Positions 1-26,808 of a stretch of DNA of 64,000 bases are shown piece by piece. This DNA comes from Mastigias papua (taxonomy: Eukaryota; Cnidaria; Scyphozoa; Rhizostomeae; Mastigiidae). The stretch's first letter is position 1, and the number at the start of each line of letters is the position of its first letter. The translations under genes and the position numbers were made by a program. A model generated the notes under the pieces. It was not told the origin of the DNA. It searched no databases and saw only the letters and a list, made by a program, of their open reading frames with translations. The DNA is taken from NCBI GenBank assembly GCA_964019165.1, contig OZ025274.1, positions 13,006,407-13,070,406 of the forward strand, in the 5' to 3' direction.

Positions 1-1059
1 TATTTGTTTATATTTATATTTCTATATCTATGTCTATATTTGGTCTATCTTTATTCGAACGTTCTACGCTAAAGATAGGCCACTACCAACGAAATGAGTT
101 TAATTATCATAACGAAAAAACGACTTCTACTCCCATTGAAGAGGTTGCCGAAGGGCAACGAAAATTTTGAAAGAACATATAAAATAAATAATGTGTAAGT
201 GTGCTCATTACGTATGGTTGTTTTAATGTAGACTCAATATCGGTATGAAGCTACCTAATTAAAACTGTGCTAAAATACAGGGGATCTTATCAAATCACTG
301 GCTGAAAGCCCCAGTGATCGTATAGGATCTATATTTCATTGAATTTCAGACGCCAAGCTTTACAAGTAGCACTTGTTTTGTTAGAAGCTATGGATATCGC
401 CAACATTTTTCTCTCTTCCTCCTCTCAGCCGTGTTGAATATTTACGGGGCTGAGCCGTCAAAAGTAACATTTGTTTTTATAGGAAGTACCAGTTTAATTG
501 TCGAAAATCTATGTATTTCAGTGTTATGTTTGTATAGTGTCTATCCGTCTGTTTAACACTGCAACAGAGTCAAGAAAAAGTGACGGCTCTACGGCTCTGA
601 GATGGAGGAAGATTTTGTTCTCTATATCGTATTTGAGGAAGGTTTATCAATTTGCACCAACAATCCAGTTTCAGTAAAACTTTCGTTAATGCGATATCAG
701 CTGTGAAAGGCACAGCCCTTCTACAGTAATACTGCTTTGAGACATTCAAGAATTTTGGCGTGTTTCGATTGTCTTAAAACAAGAAAGTTTATTGTGAAGA
801 TTTTGCAGCCAGAGGAAGGTTGGAACTTTTTCTGGACTCTGCACTGCAATATTACACATTCTCGAATATTCTCTCTAAGAGAGTCTTAAGTACGTTTCAG
901 TTCTTAAATAATGAAAAAGCTAAGAAAGTTTCAGCACTAGGCGAAAAGCATTTTCTAATTAGATGCAAAACGTGTAGTATCAAATGTAATTGGAGCTACC
1001 CCTCCCTTCCTCGAAGGAGCAGCACATTTAAGAGCTCTTGTCACTATACCCACCAAACC

Positions 1060-1160
1060 TAAATTTAGGCCCATTTTGTTGGATGAGTGTTCATTTAGGT
1101 TGGGAGAAAATAGATCTGATTAGAACTCTCAGTCGCTCAGACATTTGGCGGCTATGCTCT
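1060..1160 (+). repeat. Half copy of the GCCAAATGT hairpin repeat family
   Basis: Contains AGGCCCATTTTG, GGTTGGGAGAAAATAGA and CATTTGGCGGCTATG in the same order as the right arm of the complete copy at 23631-23811. The left arm is missing. Confidence 0.6.
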
Positions 1161-1707
1161 TAAAACTATCTCATTTTCTTTTTTGTGTATGCACAATTGT
1201 ACTCCACACTACCTTGAAGGCTACGAGTTTCTTTATGCCTCCTTACAAATTTCATCTTTTTATCCTGATCACATACTGTGCATATAGGTTAACTTGTTGG
1301 AGGTTCTATTTAGTTGCGAAAGCAGATGCAATTACTGCTTCATTTAAGTTTCCTTTTGAAAGGAACGATAACTTGATAGTGGAATGACATTTACGTCTAG
1401 TTTCATGGTTTGTCGATGGTACGAGCCACTATCTTACTAGTTTATTGAGAAAATCACCACGTTGATTTAGTAGCTTTTTGAAAGATCTAAGTTTCCTTTC
1501 TCAATTTCTTTTTATCTCGGTTTGCTTTCAGTCATTTCAAAGTATTGGATTGTGTTTCAATTTTCATCCTTTGACAACCTCTATAGAAGTATATTTTTTC
1601 TATGGACTTTAATTAATACAAGATAAATAACAATTACACATCATCTACAACATATTGAAAACGATATCACTGGGCGCATTATCTATGTCATACCCAGTGA
1701 CCATTAT

Positions 1708-1850
1708 ATATTAGGGACATTCACACTAGGAGTGAATTGGAGAAGAAACTAGATGGTAACATTGGTCGCTCAAAGTCGTTGCAGCTTCATGTTACGTCTC
1801 TAGTCCAGTCTCCTCGCTACTATTCGCTCTTAGTGTGAGCACAACCTAGC
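1708..1850. mobile_element. Short inverted-repeat element (MITE-like)
   Basis: Left end TTCACACTAGGAGTGAATTG pairs imperfectly with the right end, whose reverse complement contains TCACACTAAGAGCGAATAG. About 140 bp, no coding capacity. The TIR start resembles that of the element at 57966-58160. Confidence 0.4.
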
Positions 1851-2079
1851 AAACTTATCTAACAACAATGCAAAATACACAGGAAAAGAAAGGGATACTA
1901 ATATATAACATTGTCAACCAAATAAAGCCCATTTGTCACATTTTACTCAATGGGCATCAATTGTATATCACTATTTTTAGGTTAGCATTTCTTGTTTTGT
2001 GAATGAGATCCAAGGAATCCCTTTTGAGTTGTTTTTGTGCAATCGTAGTTTCATGCCAAAATACTTATCTCGTTCTTAG

Positions 2080-5000
2080 GTTAAAGCACCATGGATACGA
2101 CATTGGTATTATATCGTATGGCAGAACGAACAGCCGTCTCGTTTAGTTTATATCTTCCCGAAGTATGTTCAATTTATTGCGTTCAATTCAACTGTAGGCC
2201 AGCAAAGTCAAATCTTGTTTCGTTGGTCTTCGCGTAAATGCTAGTAGTACTACTGATGATTAGTTTACCTTGCACTGGGTAGACTCTTCAATAGTTTTAG
2301 ATACTACCTTTGTATCATGTTGCATACGAAGAAGAGCACCCATGCCATATTGATCGTATGTACGCACTGTTGATTGCGTTGAATTCTGCGCTACGTCGGC
2401 AGTCTCTAGCCCGCCACGTGTAATCGTTGTAGAATTTCCACGAATGGTTGACAACTGGCTTCTATACCTTGCTTTTTAATCGGTAAACAGAATTAATATG
2501 ATAATTACATGCTACGTAGCTAGTCATGATTAGAGCTAGGGTCTGTTCACAAGAGCAGGTGACGCTAGGACTTCGAGTAGGGCACCTATAAGTATATAGC
2601 GTTAACTATAGCACACTGTGACATTTGATGGACAATTGTAATAAGTAATACTTCACGACTAGCAAATTAATCATATTTTGCAATCATTTTACACATTTCT
2701 GGAAATTATTCTAAAATTATTCAAACAGCCATACTAATATCAGCTGTTATTACTACTCAATTCGTTTTGATTTACAGATAAATTGTACTTTATTTCTTTC
2801 GGCAATCAACTTTGTCACGTTGAAATGTCACTAGCGGTTGGCGTTGCCATCAAACATAGAAAATATACTTGTTCATATGTCTCATTTCAATACTTTACTC
2901 CAATAAATCAGCAGAACTTTGTTTGAAAGTCCCAGCTATTAAATCTACTTGCCACTGTTTTTAGTATGCAAGATAAATTCTCGTCTTTAACCTATCATTA
3001 TGCCTTCTCACTTCCATGTTACTCAAGCTCAGGTCAAAATGACCAAACGTTTCACTAAACACTTGCCTAAATTCTTGTTCCAACAAACTTACAAGGCAGC
3101 CAAAATTTTTGGGTAAAAGTTGCCTTTTAGCGGCAAATCCTATGATTTTATGCTAATAATGTGGCTCATCGGTAAATATTGCAACTTTCACAGATATCCC
3201 AAATTGGTATCAAGCATGTTGTCGGTAATATATATTATATTAGAAGTAAGTTGAAATGCGCTGGCTGTGCTATCAGAAACCTTACCAATTCCTTAGGTGT
3301 CACACCCATTCCTTAGGTGCCACACCCATGTCATCAGCGAATTCTTATTGCACCCCCCCCCCCCCTAGAAGCATCATCTTCGCGACAGCCCTATTGGTTG
3401 TTTTTCAAATTCAAAGAGATTTTCTTTGATTACTTGACCTTTGCCGTTTTCAATTGACGTTTTGTTCATTTTAGTAATGATAGCATAGTTGTTGGTGGTA
3501 CTGAAGAGTCGTCATGGGATCTCAAGCCATCAGATAAAGCACATCAGAAGATTTTTGAAGAAGCGGAAAAGTTGATTCCGTCCCTAAAAGTAAGTAGCAT
3601 CAATGTGCCGAAAAATGATTGTTGTTAGTATTACTTCGGTAAAAGGAACTGTTAGATCCTATTATTAGCTATCTCTATCCTCAAACTGATCCCATCCTTG
3701 AAAGCTTCAATTTCGTATACTGAAGAATCATTTCATTTAATGTTACTTTGGAGGAAGAAAGTGTTTACACCCTGTTGTCAGTTATCTCTATCTCCTTACT
3801 ACTTGCTTACCCAAGCACTTGCCAGTACGTTCTGCATAGAATTTATTCATGCCATGTTTTGTCGTGTTGTCTCATTCTCTTTTGCTTTAATTGTTTAATT
3901 GAAGTGAGAACATTTGCAGTTTGTTGTGTTGTGGATACAGTAATGCAGTAATGGCCCGCGTATAAGAACCAGGAATTTAAGAATCTGCTAGGCTATAATT
4001 TTCATTTCAAGCCTCCTGTACATAAGAACCTACTTAAGCTAAAACTTTGTGCTAGGTTCTTGTCAGTGGTGTTGCTGTAAGGCTATATATGCACTACACT
4101 GAGATGAATTTGGTATGAAAATATAGGAACCTACTTTAAGCACCATGTTTGCTTAAATTTGGTTTAGGTATCATTTACATAAGAACTCATTTAGGCTAAC
4201 TTGAAAAATTCAGGTGCTTATACTTTTGCTTTTACTGTAGTAGTATGCAAAGTCATGTGATATTCGAACTGCAATGCTGTTCATGCTGGAAATTCGATCC
4301 ACACTCTTTTTATATGAATATTGTCTATAAGAATACCAAAGCTCAAAGTCACTGAGATTTAAGAATAATTTAAGACTGTTGCAAGGTTCAAGTTTCGTCA
4401 AGAGTTAGATATTTTGCTTATTTGAGTTTTTTAGAGAACAAACCAGGTGCGAGCTTCACTCGTCTGGTCTAGGAGTCATCATTCTATCATGTGACTCAGC
4501 ACCTCTTCGGGGAGTGTCTGTTGCAAACTTTTTATTTTAAGAATATAGTCTATATGAGTATTAATGCCCAAAAATCGCTGAAATTGAAGAATATTCTTAG
4601 GCTCAAAATCAGAAAAAATTAAGAATATTATGGTTCTTGAAGTCTACTGCGAAAAATTAGGTATGCTTACAAATAGTGTTAAGTACGTTATAAACTTGCA
4701 TTGCACCACTGGTCTTTCAGTGAGCATATCGGCTGTTAAAAGAAAGTATTTGCTTCGTAAGCTAACAGTCCTCAAGGTATATTTTTTGTCTTTTAGCACG
4801 CTGAATTCCTCGCAGACAGGGTAGGCTTAAGGCCAGTACGAACATCGGTGCGCCTGGAGAAGGAGGACCGTATACTGAAGGCAAGCCCTCATGATGCGCC
4901 TAGGAAAGTAAAGGTATGTTCGTATAGGCTTTGGCTTATACAAATTACCAAAGAGTTATTTTAATATGATATAGATGGCGCATGGTTTTGCAGATGATGC

Positions 5001-5219
5001 TACAAAATGCCAATAAGCGATAAAAACTCTTATATCCACTGATAAGAAACGTAACTTAACACGGGATAGAGGTTTTTATCACTTAATCTTTTTGTATATA
5101 TACACACATTGTAAATTTCATTTTTATAACATTTTATTTTAGATATTTGTAATTTAGAGTAGGCCTTAATTAGCTGTAATGTAGCTATTATTTTAACTTA
5201 GCCTACTGAAAATAAATAA

Positions 5220-5307
<88 letters not shown>

Positions 5308-5635
5308 CTGGAAACGTAGAAACGGAAATAAGAATGAAGAGAGCCGGTAGTCATCTATATCTTTGATGGTGTAGTTGCGCTCCAACCTATTTAGATTTAC
5401 ACATGATGGCTGGTTTGAAGAAATACAGTGAAAACTAATTGTATGACTGTGTTGTTAGTTTTTCTGACATAAGCGCCTGTTTTTTGAGTGAAGCTTAAAC
5501 TTCTTTATACAGATAGTGCACAACTATGGACATGGACCATCGGGTGTGACATTTTCATGGGGCTGTGCACAACATACAGTAGAACTTGTTGCAAAGTGTA
5601 TTGAAGAACTCGGACAAGCAATTTCCAAACTGTGA
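2080..5635 (+). CDS. D-amino-acid/D-aspartate oxidase family gene, copy B (3' part, four exons)
   Basis: FAD enzyme of the DAO/DDO family, expected to oxidise D-amino acids to 2-oxo acids, ammonia and H2O2 in peroxisomes. Exons seen: 2080-2162, 3475-3589, 4797-4913 and 5513-5635, with ag acceptors and gt donors in matching phases (2, 0, 0). The peptides include VKAPWIRHWYY, VVVGGTEESSWDL, VGLRPVRTSVRLEKE and the family signature HNYGHGPSGVTFSWGCA. The protein ends in ISKL, a canonical PTS1 signal. The first three exon lengths (83, 115, 117 nt) equal those of the last-but-one exons of the opposing copy A. Exons for the N-terminal FAD half are not present in 1-2079, so they should lie left of the window, unless the gene is truncated. 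DAO versus DDO specificity cannot be decided. Confidence 0.85.
3351..3365 (+). repeat. Poly-C tract
   Basis: A run of about 15 C in the intron of oxidase copy B. Confidence 0.8.
3950..4640. repeat. Dispersed AT-rich repeat (TTCTTAGGCTCAAAATC family), unexpanded copy
   Basis: The block 4260-4620 aligns along its length with 17456-17745: GAATA..AAGCTC, ATTTAAGAATAATT, then TATTTGAG, CTCTTC.GGGAGTGT and finally ATTCTTAGGCTCAAAATC. Here the last motif occurs once; in the other copy it is amplified into a satellite. Lies in the intron before the exon at 4797. Confidence 0.65.
5221..5307 (+). repeat. (TGA)n microsatellite
   Basis: About 29 uninterrupted TGA/ATG trinucleotide units in the last intron of oxidase copy B. 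The poly-Ser frame on the other strand is an artefact of it. Confidence 0.97.
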
Positions 5636-7436
5636 TTGAAGCTTATCATGTGGAGCTTTCAGTTGTTCTGGCCTTACCCTGCTTATTTGTGTGCTCAGCT
5701 GTTGATCAAGGATTAAGCCATTGTCATACCGATTGAGTTTTGCTAGTTGATTCGCATTCGTAAAGGTGCGGGAATCAAGACGAAACAACACAAACAAACT
5801 CTTTGTATAGTCTCCTTCCTTCATGCATCTTTTGAAGTTTCTTTTCTTTTTCACTAGGGCCCAGATACCTGTACCGCAGCGATAAGGGTCCTGTCTTTTC
5901 TGTCCACTCCTATACCAAAATTATTACAAAATGCCAATCTCTTGAGATGAATTAGTGTTTCTTGCTTTGCATTGCTTCATAATTCTACCCTCGTGTTATT
6001 CAGAAGTAGTAGGTGTCTTGTATAGCTCTGCTATGAGGCTATCTAGTAGTGTATTTGACTTAAATAGTGTTTAATTATCAAGCTGATGATCAGTCAAGCG
6101 TAGTACTGAAGCAAGGAAATAGAAAACGGACCTGAATCTCCCTCTTCCTTTGAACCTTTCGATTTCTTTCATCTCCTTTTAAAATTTGGCGATTTTTCTC
6201 ATCTCCCATCAAAAAATTTTCCAAATCTCCTTTCCGCGTGTTCTGCTAAATTTTGGTCATTCGCCCTTCCCTCCCTTAGTTAATAGTACCCACCCTCCGT
6301 TAGCAAATGAATATCACATGAAAATCAGTTGGATTTATTTTTCATGGAAGCAGCAATTAGTATGAATGATTGTTTGTATGTGTAACAGAGGAATGTCCTT
6401 ATGATGAAATAGTATTATCAGATGCCTTTGGATCAGGAGATCTCTTAACATATAAATTAGTGGGGAAATTCCCTCACCAGATTGTTGAATTTCCTCATTA
6501 GCTGGCGCATGACTCCCCACTAGCAGATGCCCTTTTGTTTAAAATTGCTTTTTGAATATCAGTGTTAAATTGTCTCCATATACGATGCTTGTGTGTCAGA
6601 TTTTTTTCTATTTTCTTCACCTCATTATTGTTAATCGAAAACAATGTAGTGAAATGCATATAAAAATTCCACAATGAAGTCCCACACCCCTCGTTTGGGA
6701 AACCTATGTGCTTCACTTCCACACCACTGAAAATTTCTTAAACGATCCCCCACTTTGGATGCTGAATGCTCCATGGATCAGAATTGTAAGATATATGTTT
6801 TAAATGCTGGAAAATTGTGCTTGAGTAGTTATTTGTCATGGTTAACTTAAAATTTAGATTTAGTCATTTGAAGTCAGTATACTTTCACAATTAAATGGAT
6901 TTCTGTCAGATCTTTACATTTACATTTCAATGTAGTCAATCTTTATGCTTCGAAGCATCTCATATGTGAAATATTTCAATGACTATTGAAGCTGCCCTAT
7001 TCTCTAGATTTGCGCCATCTTACTGGACGGCAGTTACGTACCCATGGTGGGAAGGATTGAGGGATCCGGAGCCCAAATTTTTAAACAGTGGTATTCAAGA
7101 TTTTTCAACCAACTTTTTGGGGAGTAGAAAGAATTTTCAGCTCATTGAGCCATGTATGCAACATGGAATGTGTAATTACGTGTAAATGCAATACCATTTA
7201 CCGTAGTTTTTTATTATTATTAAAACATTCTTTACAGTTGGTAATAGATATATAAATATAGAGTTACAATGGCATATGCAAAAGCAACTAATTAAAACCA
7301 ACTGCAACTAGAATATTAATGCTATAGAAAGAGAAAATATAACAAACAAAACCTCATCTACATGACCTACAACTACACTTTTCCCCTTTCCAGGCTAATA
7401 TTTTCTTTCTGAATACTACCAAATTTTCGCAAGTTT

Positions 7437-7640
7437 TTATCTCACCAGTAAGTGCATTCCAAAGGATATGCTACCTCTAAACGTAACTGAGTTTATTCCA
7501 TATGTTTGTGTCCTTATTTGAGGTAGCACCGCCAGATTTTTCGTTCTCGGATTGTATTCAACTTGTTTTTTGTTAGAAAGGTCCCAAAGGTATGAGGGGT
7601 GTAAGTTGTTCAGAGTTTTAAACACTTCTAGCATTCTAGT
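7437..7640 (-). mobile_element. Non-LTR retrotransposon (LINE) ORF2 C-terminal fragment
   Basis: The minus frame reads EVFKTLNNLHPSYLWDL ... RTQTYGINSVTFRGSI. This matches the region after the reverse transcriptase of CR1/L2/Jockey-type LINEs (xxLKxLNxLxPxYLxDL ... RSxxYGxxS..FRGs). Short and truncated on both sides; a dead copy. Confidence 0.65.
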
Positions 7641-7850
7641 GCAAAAAGATTAGATATGGAGGGAAAATTTTCAAAAACAGCGTTTACCCGTATTTGCGAT
7701 AGTCTGAATGCCTTGATTCAAGAATATTCTTGACAGACTGTAACCATTAGATGAGGATTATAAATCAAAACTATTTAGACAGTGATAGACGGCCTTGTCT
7801 CAAAGGACAGCATGCACTCCCCTTGAAATTATGAAAAGCAAATGATGAAA

Positions 7851-7944
7851 ACTAAGGCTCGTTTCAAACGTCGAACTTTTCATGTGCCGAACTTAATTCA
7901 AGAATTAAGTACATGAGAAGTTCGACGTTTGAAACGAGCCTAAG
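7851..7944. mobile_element. 94-bp hairpin MITE
   Basis: Two arms of about 45 bases: CTAAGGCTCGTTTCAAACG at the left, and its reverse complement CGTTTGAAACGAGCCTAAG at the right. The inner parts GTCGAACTTTTCATGTGC and GTACATGAGAAGTTCGAC also pair. Almost no loop. I recall this type of hairpin from anthozoan genomes. Confidence 0.8.
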
Positions 7945-10734
7945 TTGCTTTACAAATATCCGGCAACAAGAGGTAATCTGCATAAAACTCATCCCTATTT
8001 TTACACTCCCGTTTCCCTATAAAGAGGACTACTTTCTTATTAAATGCTGACTGATGTTAAACTACAGAGTAACAGACGATAGGACTAAATCTAACATGCA
8101 CCCTTTCAGTATTCCTTGGTAACTAACAAGCTTTTTAGGAGAAATACTTTCGTGGTTTGATAAATATAGACTAACGTTGCAGATTGTCCATACAATTTTC
8201 TTTCTCATATCTTTCATCTACTTAAGTAGAGAAAGCCCCAAGTAAACAAGAATGTACTCAAACCTCTGCTGAAGCTACAAATTTCTGAACTTCTATCTAG
8301 GCCCAATGTGTAAAATGCCCAGTGAAAGGAATTGCAGAACAAGAAGAATGATATCTTTAACTTTAAGTCCTGCCTATCAAAATCGAGAATCCTACTCGTT
8401 TTCAATTATACTTTCCCTCAAGATAGGTATACATGATATCAGGGCTTTTTTAACGTGCAGTTCTGCACAAAATGTGCAGTCCTAAAAACTCTCTGTGTGC
8501 AGTCCTAGAGAGAGGTCTGTGCAGATTACATTTATGTCTATTTTGAGACATTTTGCTGAAAGTAGCGTGTGGTCCATACAATGCCATTTCCAACAAGTCT
8601 GGCAACAAAACGCGCATACTTTCAGTGCCTGCTCGTCGGATGCATGTTCTTTTTGCTTATATGAATCAAGGGAAATTACTCAATATAGCCGCCACGAGGA
8701 AAATGTGCAGCTCTAAATTTCCCTTTAGAAGAAACTCTGCATGATATATGACAATTCTTACCTGACTGACTTGTACAATTGCAGTCCTCTACATTGGAAT
8801 GCGTGAAGGTGAAGATCTGCATTGCCTCTAATCCAAAATTTCCTCCTACTTCTCAAAGTCTATTAATGCTAATTGCAACTGTTCCGTTCAAGTGTCTCTT
8901 CTTCATTCGAGGATGTACATGTCTGTTATACTATCTCTTGAAGTCACAAGTAAAGCATGCCCACCGATACTGAGATTAATGTATATGGCTAGGCCAGACG
9001 GACTTTTGCATGTCTCTTGGATCTATTAAAATTCGATAGTAATCCCGCGAGAATTGAGCACAAGCTTTAAATCTTCTGCACTGGATGATGCCACTTTTTC
9101 AAAAGCTGATGGTGCTCCCACGAGAAAAGAGCACTAGTGATACTCACTGCATGCTTTTGAAATCAACTAGTGCCAATGCCATGAGGATCTCTCAAAATTC
9201 AGCAATTCGATTGTTTTAGATGTGCAAGATAAAACTTTTTTACAGACCCACTGTGCTCACAAGCAATCAAAAACTTAAGGATTCAACCACAATTATTGGA
9301 TAGGTTTAACAAAAGGATAGCAGAACATGAGGAAAGGATTGGGCAGTGTTTGATAGGGCATGTGAACTCTATTCCGCTAAACAGGTTGCATGGACTGCAC
9401 CGCTTCTTAACAAGATGGGAGAAGGCCTCATCAAGAGAGTTGAAGGGCCCTCATTCCCGGGATCTTGTAGATTCATATAGCAATCTTAGTATCTCTTTGG
9501 ACTCGACAAATTTACACCGAGGTTTTTCTATTCGCAAAATTACTAAACAAGGGAAGGAATGGTATCATCTATAGGATAAAAAATGGACCAAGTTGAAAAT
9601 AAGAGCAATGATTATTGACTTAGTACAATGAAGAAAAGCAAATATTAAGTGTAGGTCGCCGCGTGGAGCTAAATTTGTACAAGGGAACTATCATCCATGT
9701 GCGAAGTGGATGAAAAACAAAATGTTCATGAGACAAGATACGGTACAAGATAAGTTTTCTAAACAGTAACTAGCTAGTAAGAACCACCTTCACAATGAAG
9801 GCTGGTCGATCAAACATCTGGATCAATTTGTATTCACACCCAGTCCGAGTGTCACTACCTAATCCAAGAAGTCCATCTCGTAAATCACATATCTTTCCAA
9901 GAGCTTATAAACTAACTTCGTCTTCCATATAAGAATCCTATAACTTATCCTTTTCAAATCTAACATCAACAAACTTAATCTTATTTCATTCTCTACGTAG
10001 CTTTCCTCTTTCTGCTTTCCTTCAGGACTCGATGCTTTCTCCCACATAACATATCATATTAAAAAAAACTACTCCTGAAAGATTTATAGCAGAGTTGGGC
10101 AAGACACGTAAAAACTTCAATAACACGAATAAAGGAAAAAGTAAAAAGTAGAAATTCATATTCAATAAACCAATTTATAGCAACAACTTACAATCTGCAA
10201 CATATTTGATACATAGGAATAGGTTGAAAAAGAGAAGTACTATTCCTTGGGCTTAATGACAAAATAAACTCTTCAACTGGAGTCCTATTAGAGCGGGGCT
10301 AATTGAAAAGGGTCTTATTGGAGAGGCGCTTATTGGAAAGAGGGTTATTGGAAAAGAGCCTAATAGACACGAGCTATTAAAGAAAGAAGACTAAATAAGG
10401 GAATGATACGTCTCATGATACGTAAGGATTGATTCATCTATAAAAAGTGCCTATTTTATGAAAAGCGTCCAAGACCACACTATGCTATGATACACTGTCA
10501 CCACTCCCTGTACGAAGTTTTTGGTGACCACGCTCAATGAATCTCAAAAATTGTAGGTATTGGCTTCTGCTGTTTGACACCACGTTAAATTGTGATAACA
10601 TTAAATTATAACCAAAGGTTATTTCAAGAGTTTTCAATTGAAACTTCCAGAGTTTCAACACTATCAAAAATTGAGAAGATTTTAATTTCCTAGACCATAC
10701 TCTCCCTTTCCAGGATCACGAAGTATGGCTAAAA

Positions 10735-10830
10735 CAGTATAACTGTCAAATGATTGAGAGGTTGAGAGATCTTATCACCTCTAACTGACCAATCATCTTG
10801 CAAAATGGCCCTAAATTTATTTATGGAGCT
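10735..10830 (-). repeat. Half copy of the GCCAAATGT hairpin repeat family
   Basis: Reverse orientation of the right arm: TGTCAAATGATTGAGAGG, CTAACTGACCAATCATC, then AAAATGGCCCTAAATTTA. Lies just beyond the 3' end of oxidase copy A. Confidence 0.55.
10816..10821 (-). terminator. Possible poly(A) signal AATAAA of oxidase copy A
   Basis: AATAAA on the minus strand about 175 bases after the stop codon of copy A. It sits inside or beside a dispersed repeat half-copy, so it may be fortuitous. Confidence 0.35.
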
Positions 10831-10996
10831 GCCAAGAACACACCAAAATACGTACTGTTTATAATGCTCTTTATAAGGGGTGCAAATCAGCATGCAAGCG
10901 GAATAAGTGCGAATGTATAGATTTGCAGTCAGCAAATACTGCACAATTACCCATCTGAAAGCCATAACAATAAAAGTCCTAAGTCATATGTTGCAA

Positions 10997-24978
<13,982 letters not shown>

Positions 24979-26469
24979 GGGCCGTACCTCTGTGAGATTG
25001 GTTAATGAATGCTCTGTTTATATCTCTTGGTATTTACGTTAAAGCCACTGCCGATAGCAGCGTTTATCTGGGCAGTATGACCATACAATTGGAGAGGTAC
25101 TGAGATACATGCAAATTAAGTCCCTTTGTGGGAGAACAATCTAATTTGTACCATGTGATCATCTAGAACAATGGATCTTCCGTAAGGCCGAGCATACGCA
25201 TTCGAACATTCTCTTGCAATACGAGAGGTGTGGAGGACCATCTTTGGTCGAAGGTTACTCCTGGGGTCTAAAGGCGCAAATCGTTCCGGTTTTATTTTAT
25301 CATTTTGTCGTCGAGATATGCAATTTTCCGTGCTTGGGCCTGACAGCCATACATCTTCTCTGCCTTCCCTATTGAAGCTTTGCCGGTTTGTGGTCTACAT
25401 GAAATGTAATCTTCCTATTGTTGCATCTTTCGATCCTTTTGTTTCTAACCACCGCAAACTCTACTTTTCAGACCTGTTTGCCCTAGGGTAGCCTAGCATA
25501 CAATATGAAACAAACCTAAATATTTATTAGTAAAGTTGATGTGGTTTTTTTTGTTGCTAAGTTTCTAATTCTGTTTTGATACGCGTTTTTCATGTCAAGG
25601 GCTGTGGAGCTGTAATGGCATCTTGCACTCCGTGGTATCGTCCTTGTAGTGTAATCAAGCAAGTACTATGTAGTATAGCAAGTAGCATGCGATTGTAACA
25701 TTTCATATTGAATAGAAAAAAAATTCTGACCGGTATGAAATCCATGCAGGACTGAATTCAGTCCGGTGTGTGGTCAAATTCCTCTGAGTGTCCACATGAG
25801 TAAGGTGAATTGAACCTCACGCCGTCCTGAGTTTCAAAATCGGCTGTTCAAACCGGTTTCTAGTCAGCGTGAACTGAATTTTGCAGTACACGGGAATGCA
25901 TGCTCGTTTAAAGGGAAGCTACAGCAGTCTTCCAAAATCTTGAGCAGACAGTCCAGATATATTTTGTCCATGATTGTAGGTGGTCACCAAGAAATCTATA
26001 ATCAGGGCTCTCAGTGGACTTTATATCTCTTTTCTCTGATACTTCTTCAAAAGCTCCATCTATTCCAAGACTCTCTTCCTCTAAACGATACAGACTCCCT
26101 TTAAGTCAGACTCTCTTCCTTTAAACTAAACCCCGCACGGACAGGGGGAGAGGGGCTGTTAAGCAAAAAGTAGGCATGCATGGACAAGAGGAGAGGGGTT
26201 AGGAAACTGGCAAAATTGTGCGGACATCCTATATGGATGGCCCCATACTAGCAACTGTTATAATTGTTTCCTTGTGTTCTGTAAAATACAATTGGTCAAA
26301 AATGAAACAGCTGTCTTAACAGTGCAACTTACAGAAGGTACAATTGTTTGATATTTGCTTCTGCTTGAGCATTAACTAATTGCCAGCTTTTAACTACTGC
26401 TTCCTTTGGAAGATGCACCTTGAATCACATAGGACAAATCCTTCTTAAGTGGAGTTATTATTGCATGAC

Positions 26470-26808
26470 CTGTTTAACCAAAGGTTCTTCTTGGTCAATA
26501 TAAGTATGAGCATTCTCATAACCAGGGATGTTGCTAATGGTCCTTGCAGGGATCACAGGTTGTCAGCAAATCTGTAAATTATTAGCTTTAGTTGTCTGTT
26601 TAGGTTCAGTTCAGAAGAAATCATGCCTATTTTGGTCGCAATATGTTACAACATGTTTCTTTAACTACTAATTATGCAAATTGCAAAAACTTTGACAGAA
26701 GTTAACATTTCTACAACTCACTTTTAATATATACTCAGAAATTGACTGCACCCATTTGTTGGTGAAATCTGGCCTTCCACCCCTAAGCTTGAGTTCATTA
26801 GTGACACC
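26470..26808 (-). pseudogene. Possible decayed two-exon coding fragment, unknown protein
   Basis: A block 26722-26808 reads GVTNELKLRGGRPDFTNKWV and onward, with a polypyrimidine-cag acceptor before it and the donor AAA|GTGAGT after it (phase 0). A second block 26470-26571, preceded by tttacag, continues in phase 0 as QPVIPARTISNIPGYENAHT and onward, but only after an in-frame TGA at its third codon. A CGA to TGA change would explain it. Further coding-like peptide follows with frame shifts. I do not recognise the family; a transposon gene is possible. Confidence 0.3.

Larger units (their letters stand above)
1..2079. other. No exon recognised; probably intron of oxidase copy B
   Basis: I see no counterpart of copy A exon 7 here (the INCSGLG-coding exon). 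Contents seen: a half copy of the hairpin repeat family near 1065-1155 and an inverted-repeat element near 1708-1850. The two 80-codon open frames at 820 and 1145 have no recognisable protein. Confidence 0.5.
5636..10996. other. Spacer between the convergent oxidase genes
   Basis: No gene recognised. It holds a LINE 3' fragment (7437-7640), a perfect-looking hairpin element (7851-7944) and a hairpin-family half copy (10735-10830). Open frames at 5555-5854 (-), 6335-6722 (-) and 9296-9574 (+) have no recognisable domain. The 92-codon frame at 9296 is the least compositionally odd of them. Confidence 0.5.

Noticed and set aside
5203..5385. Poly-Ser open frame on the minus strand
   Set aside because: Produced by the (TGA)n microsatellite.
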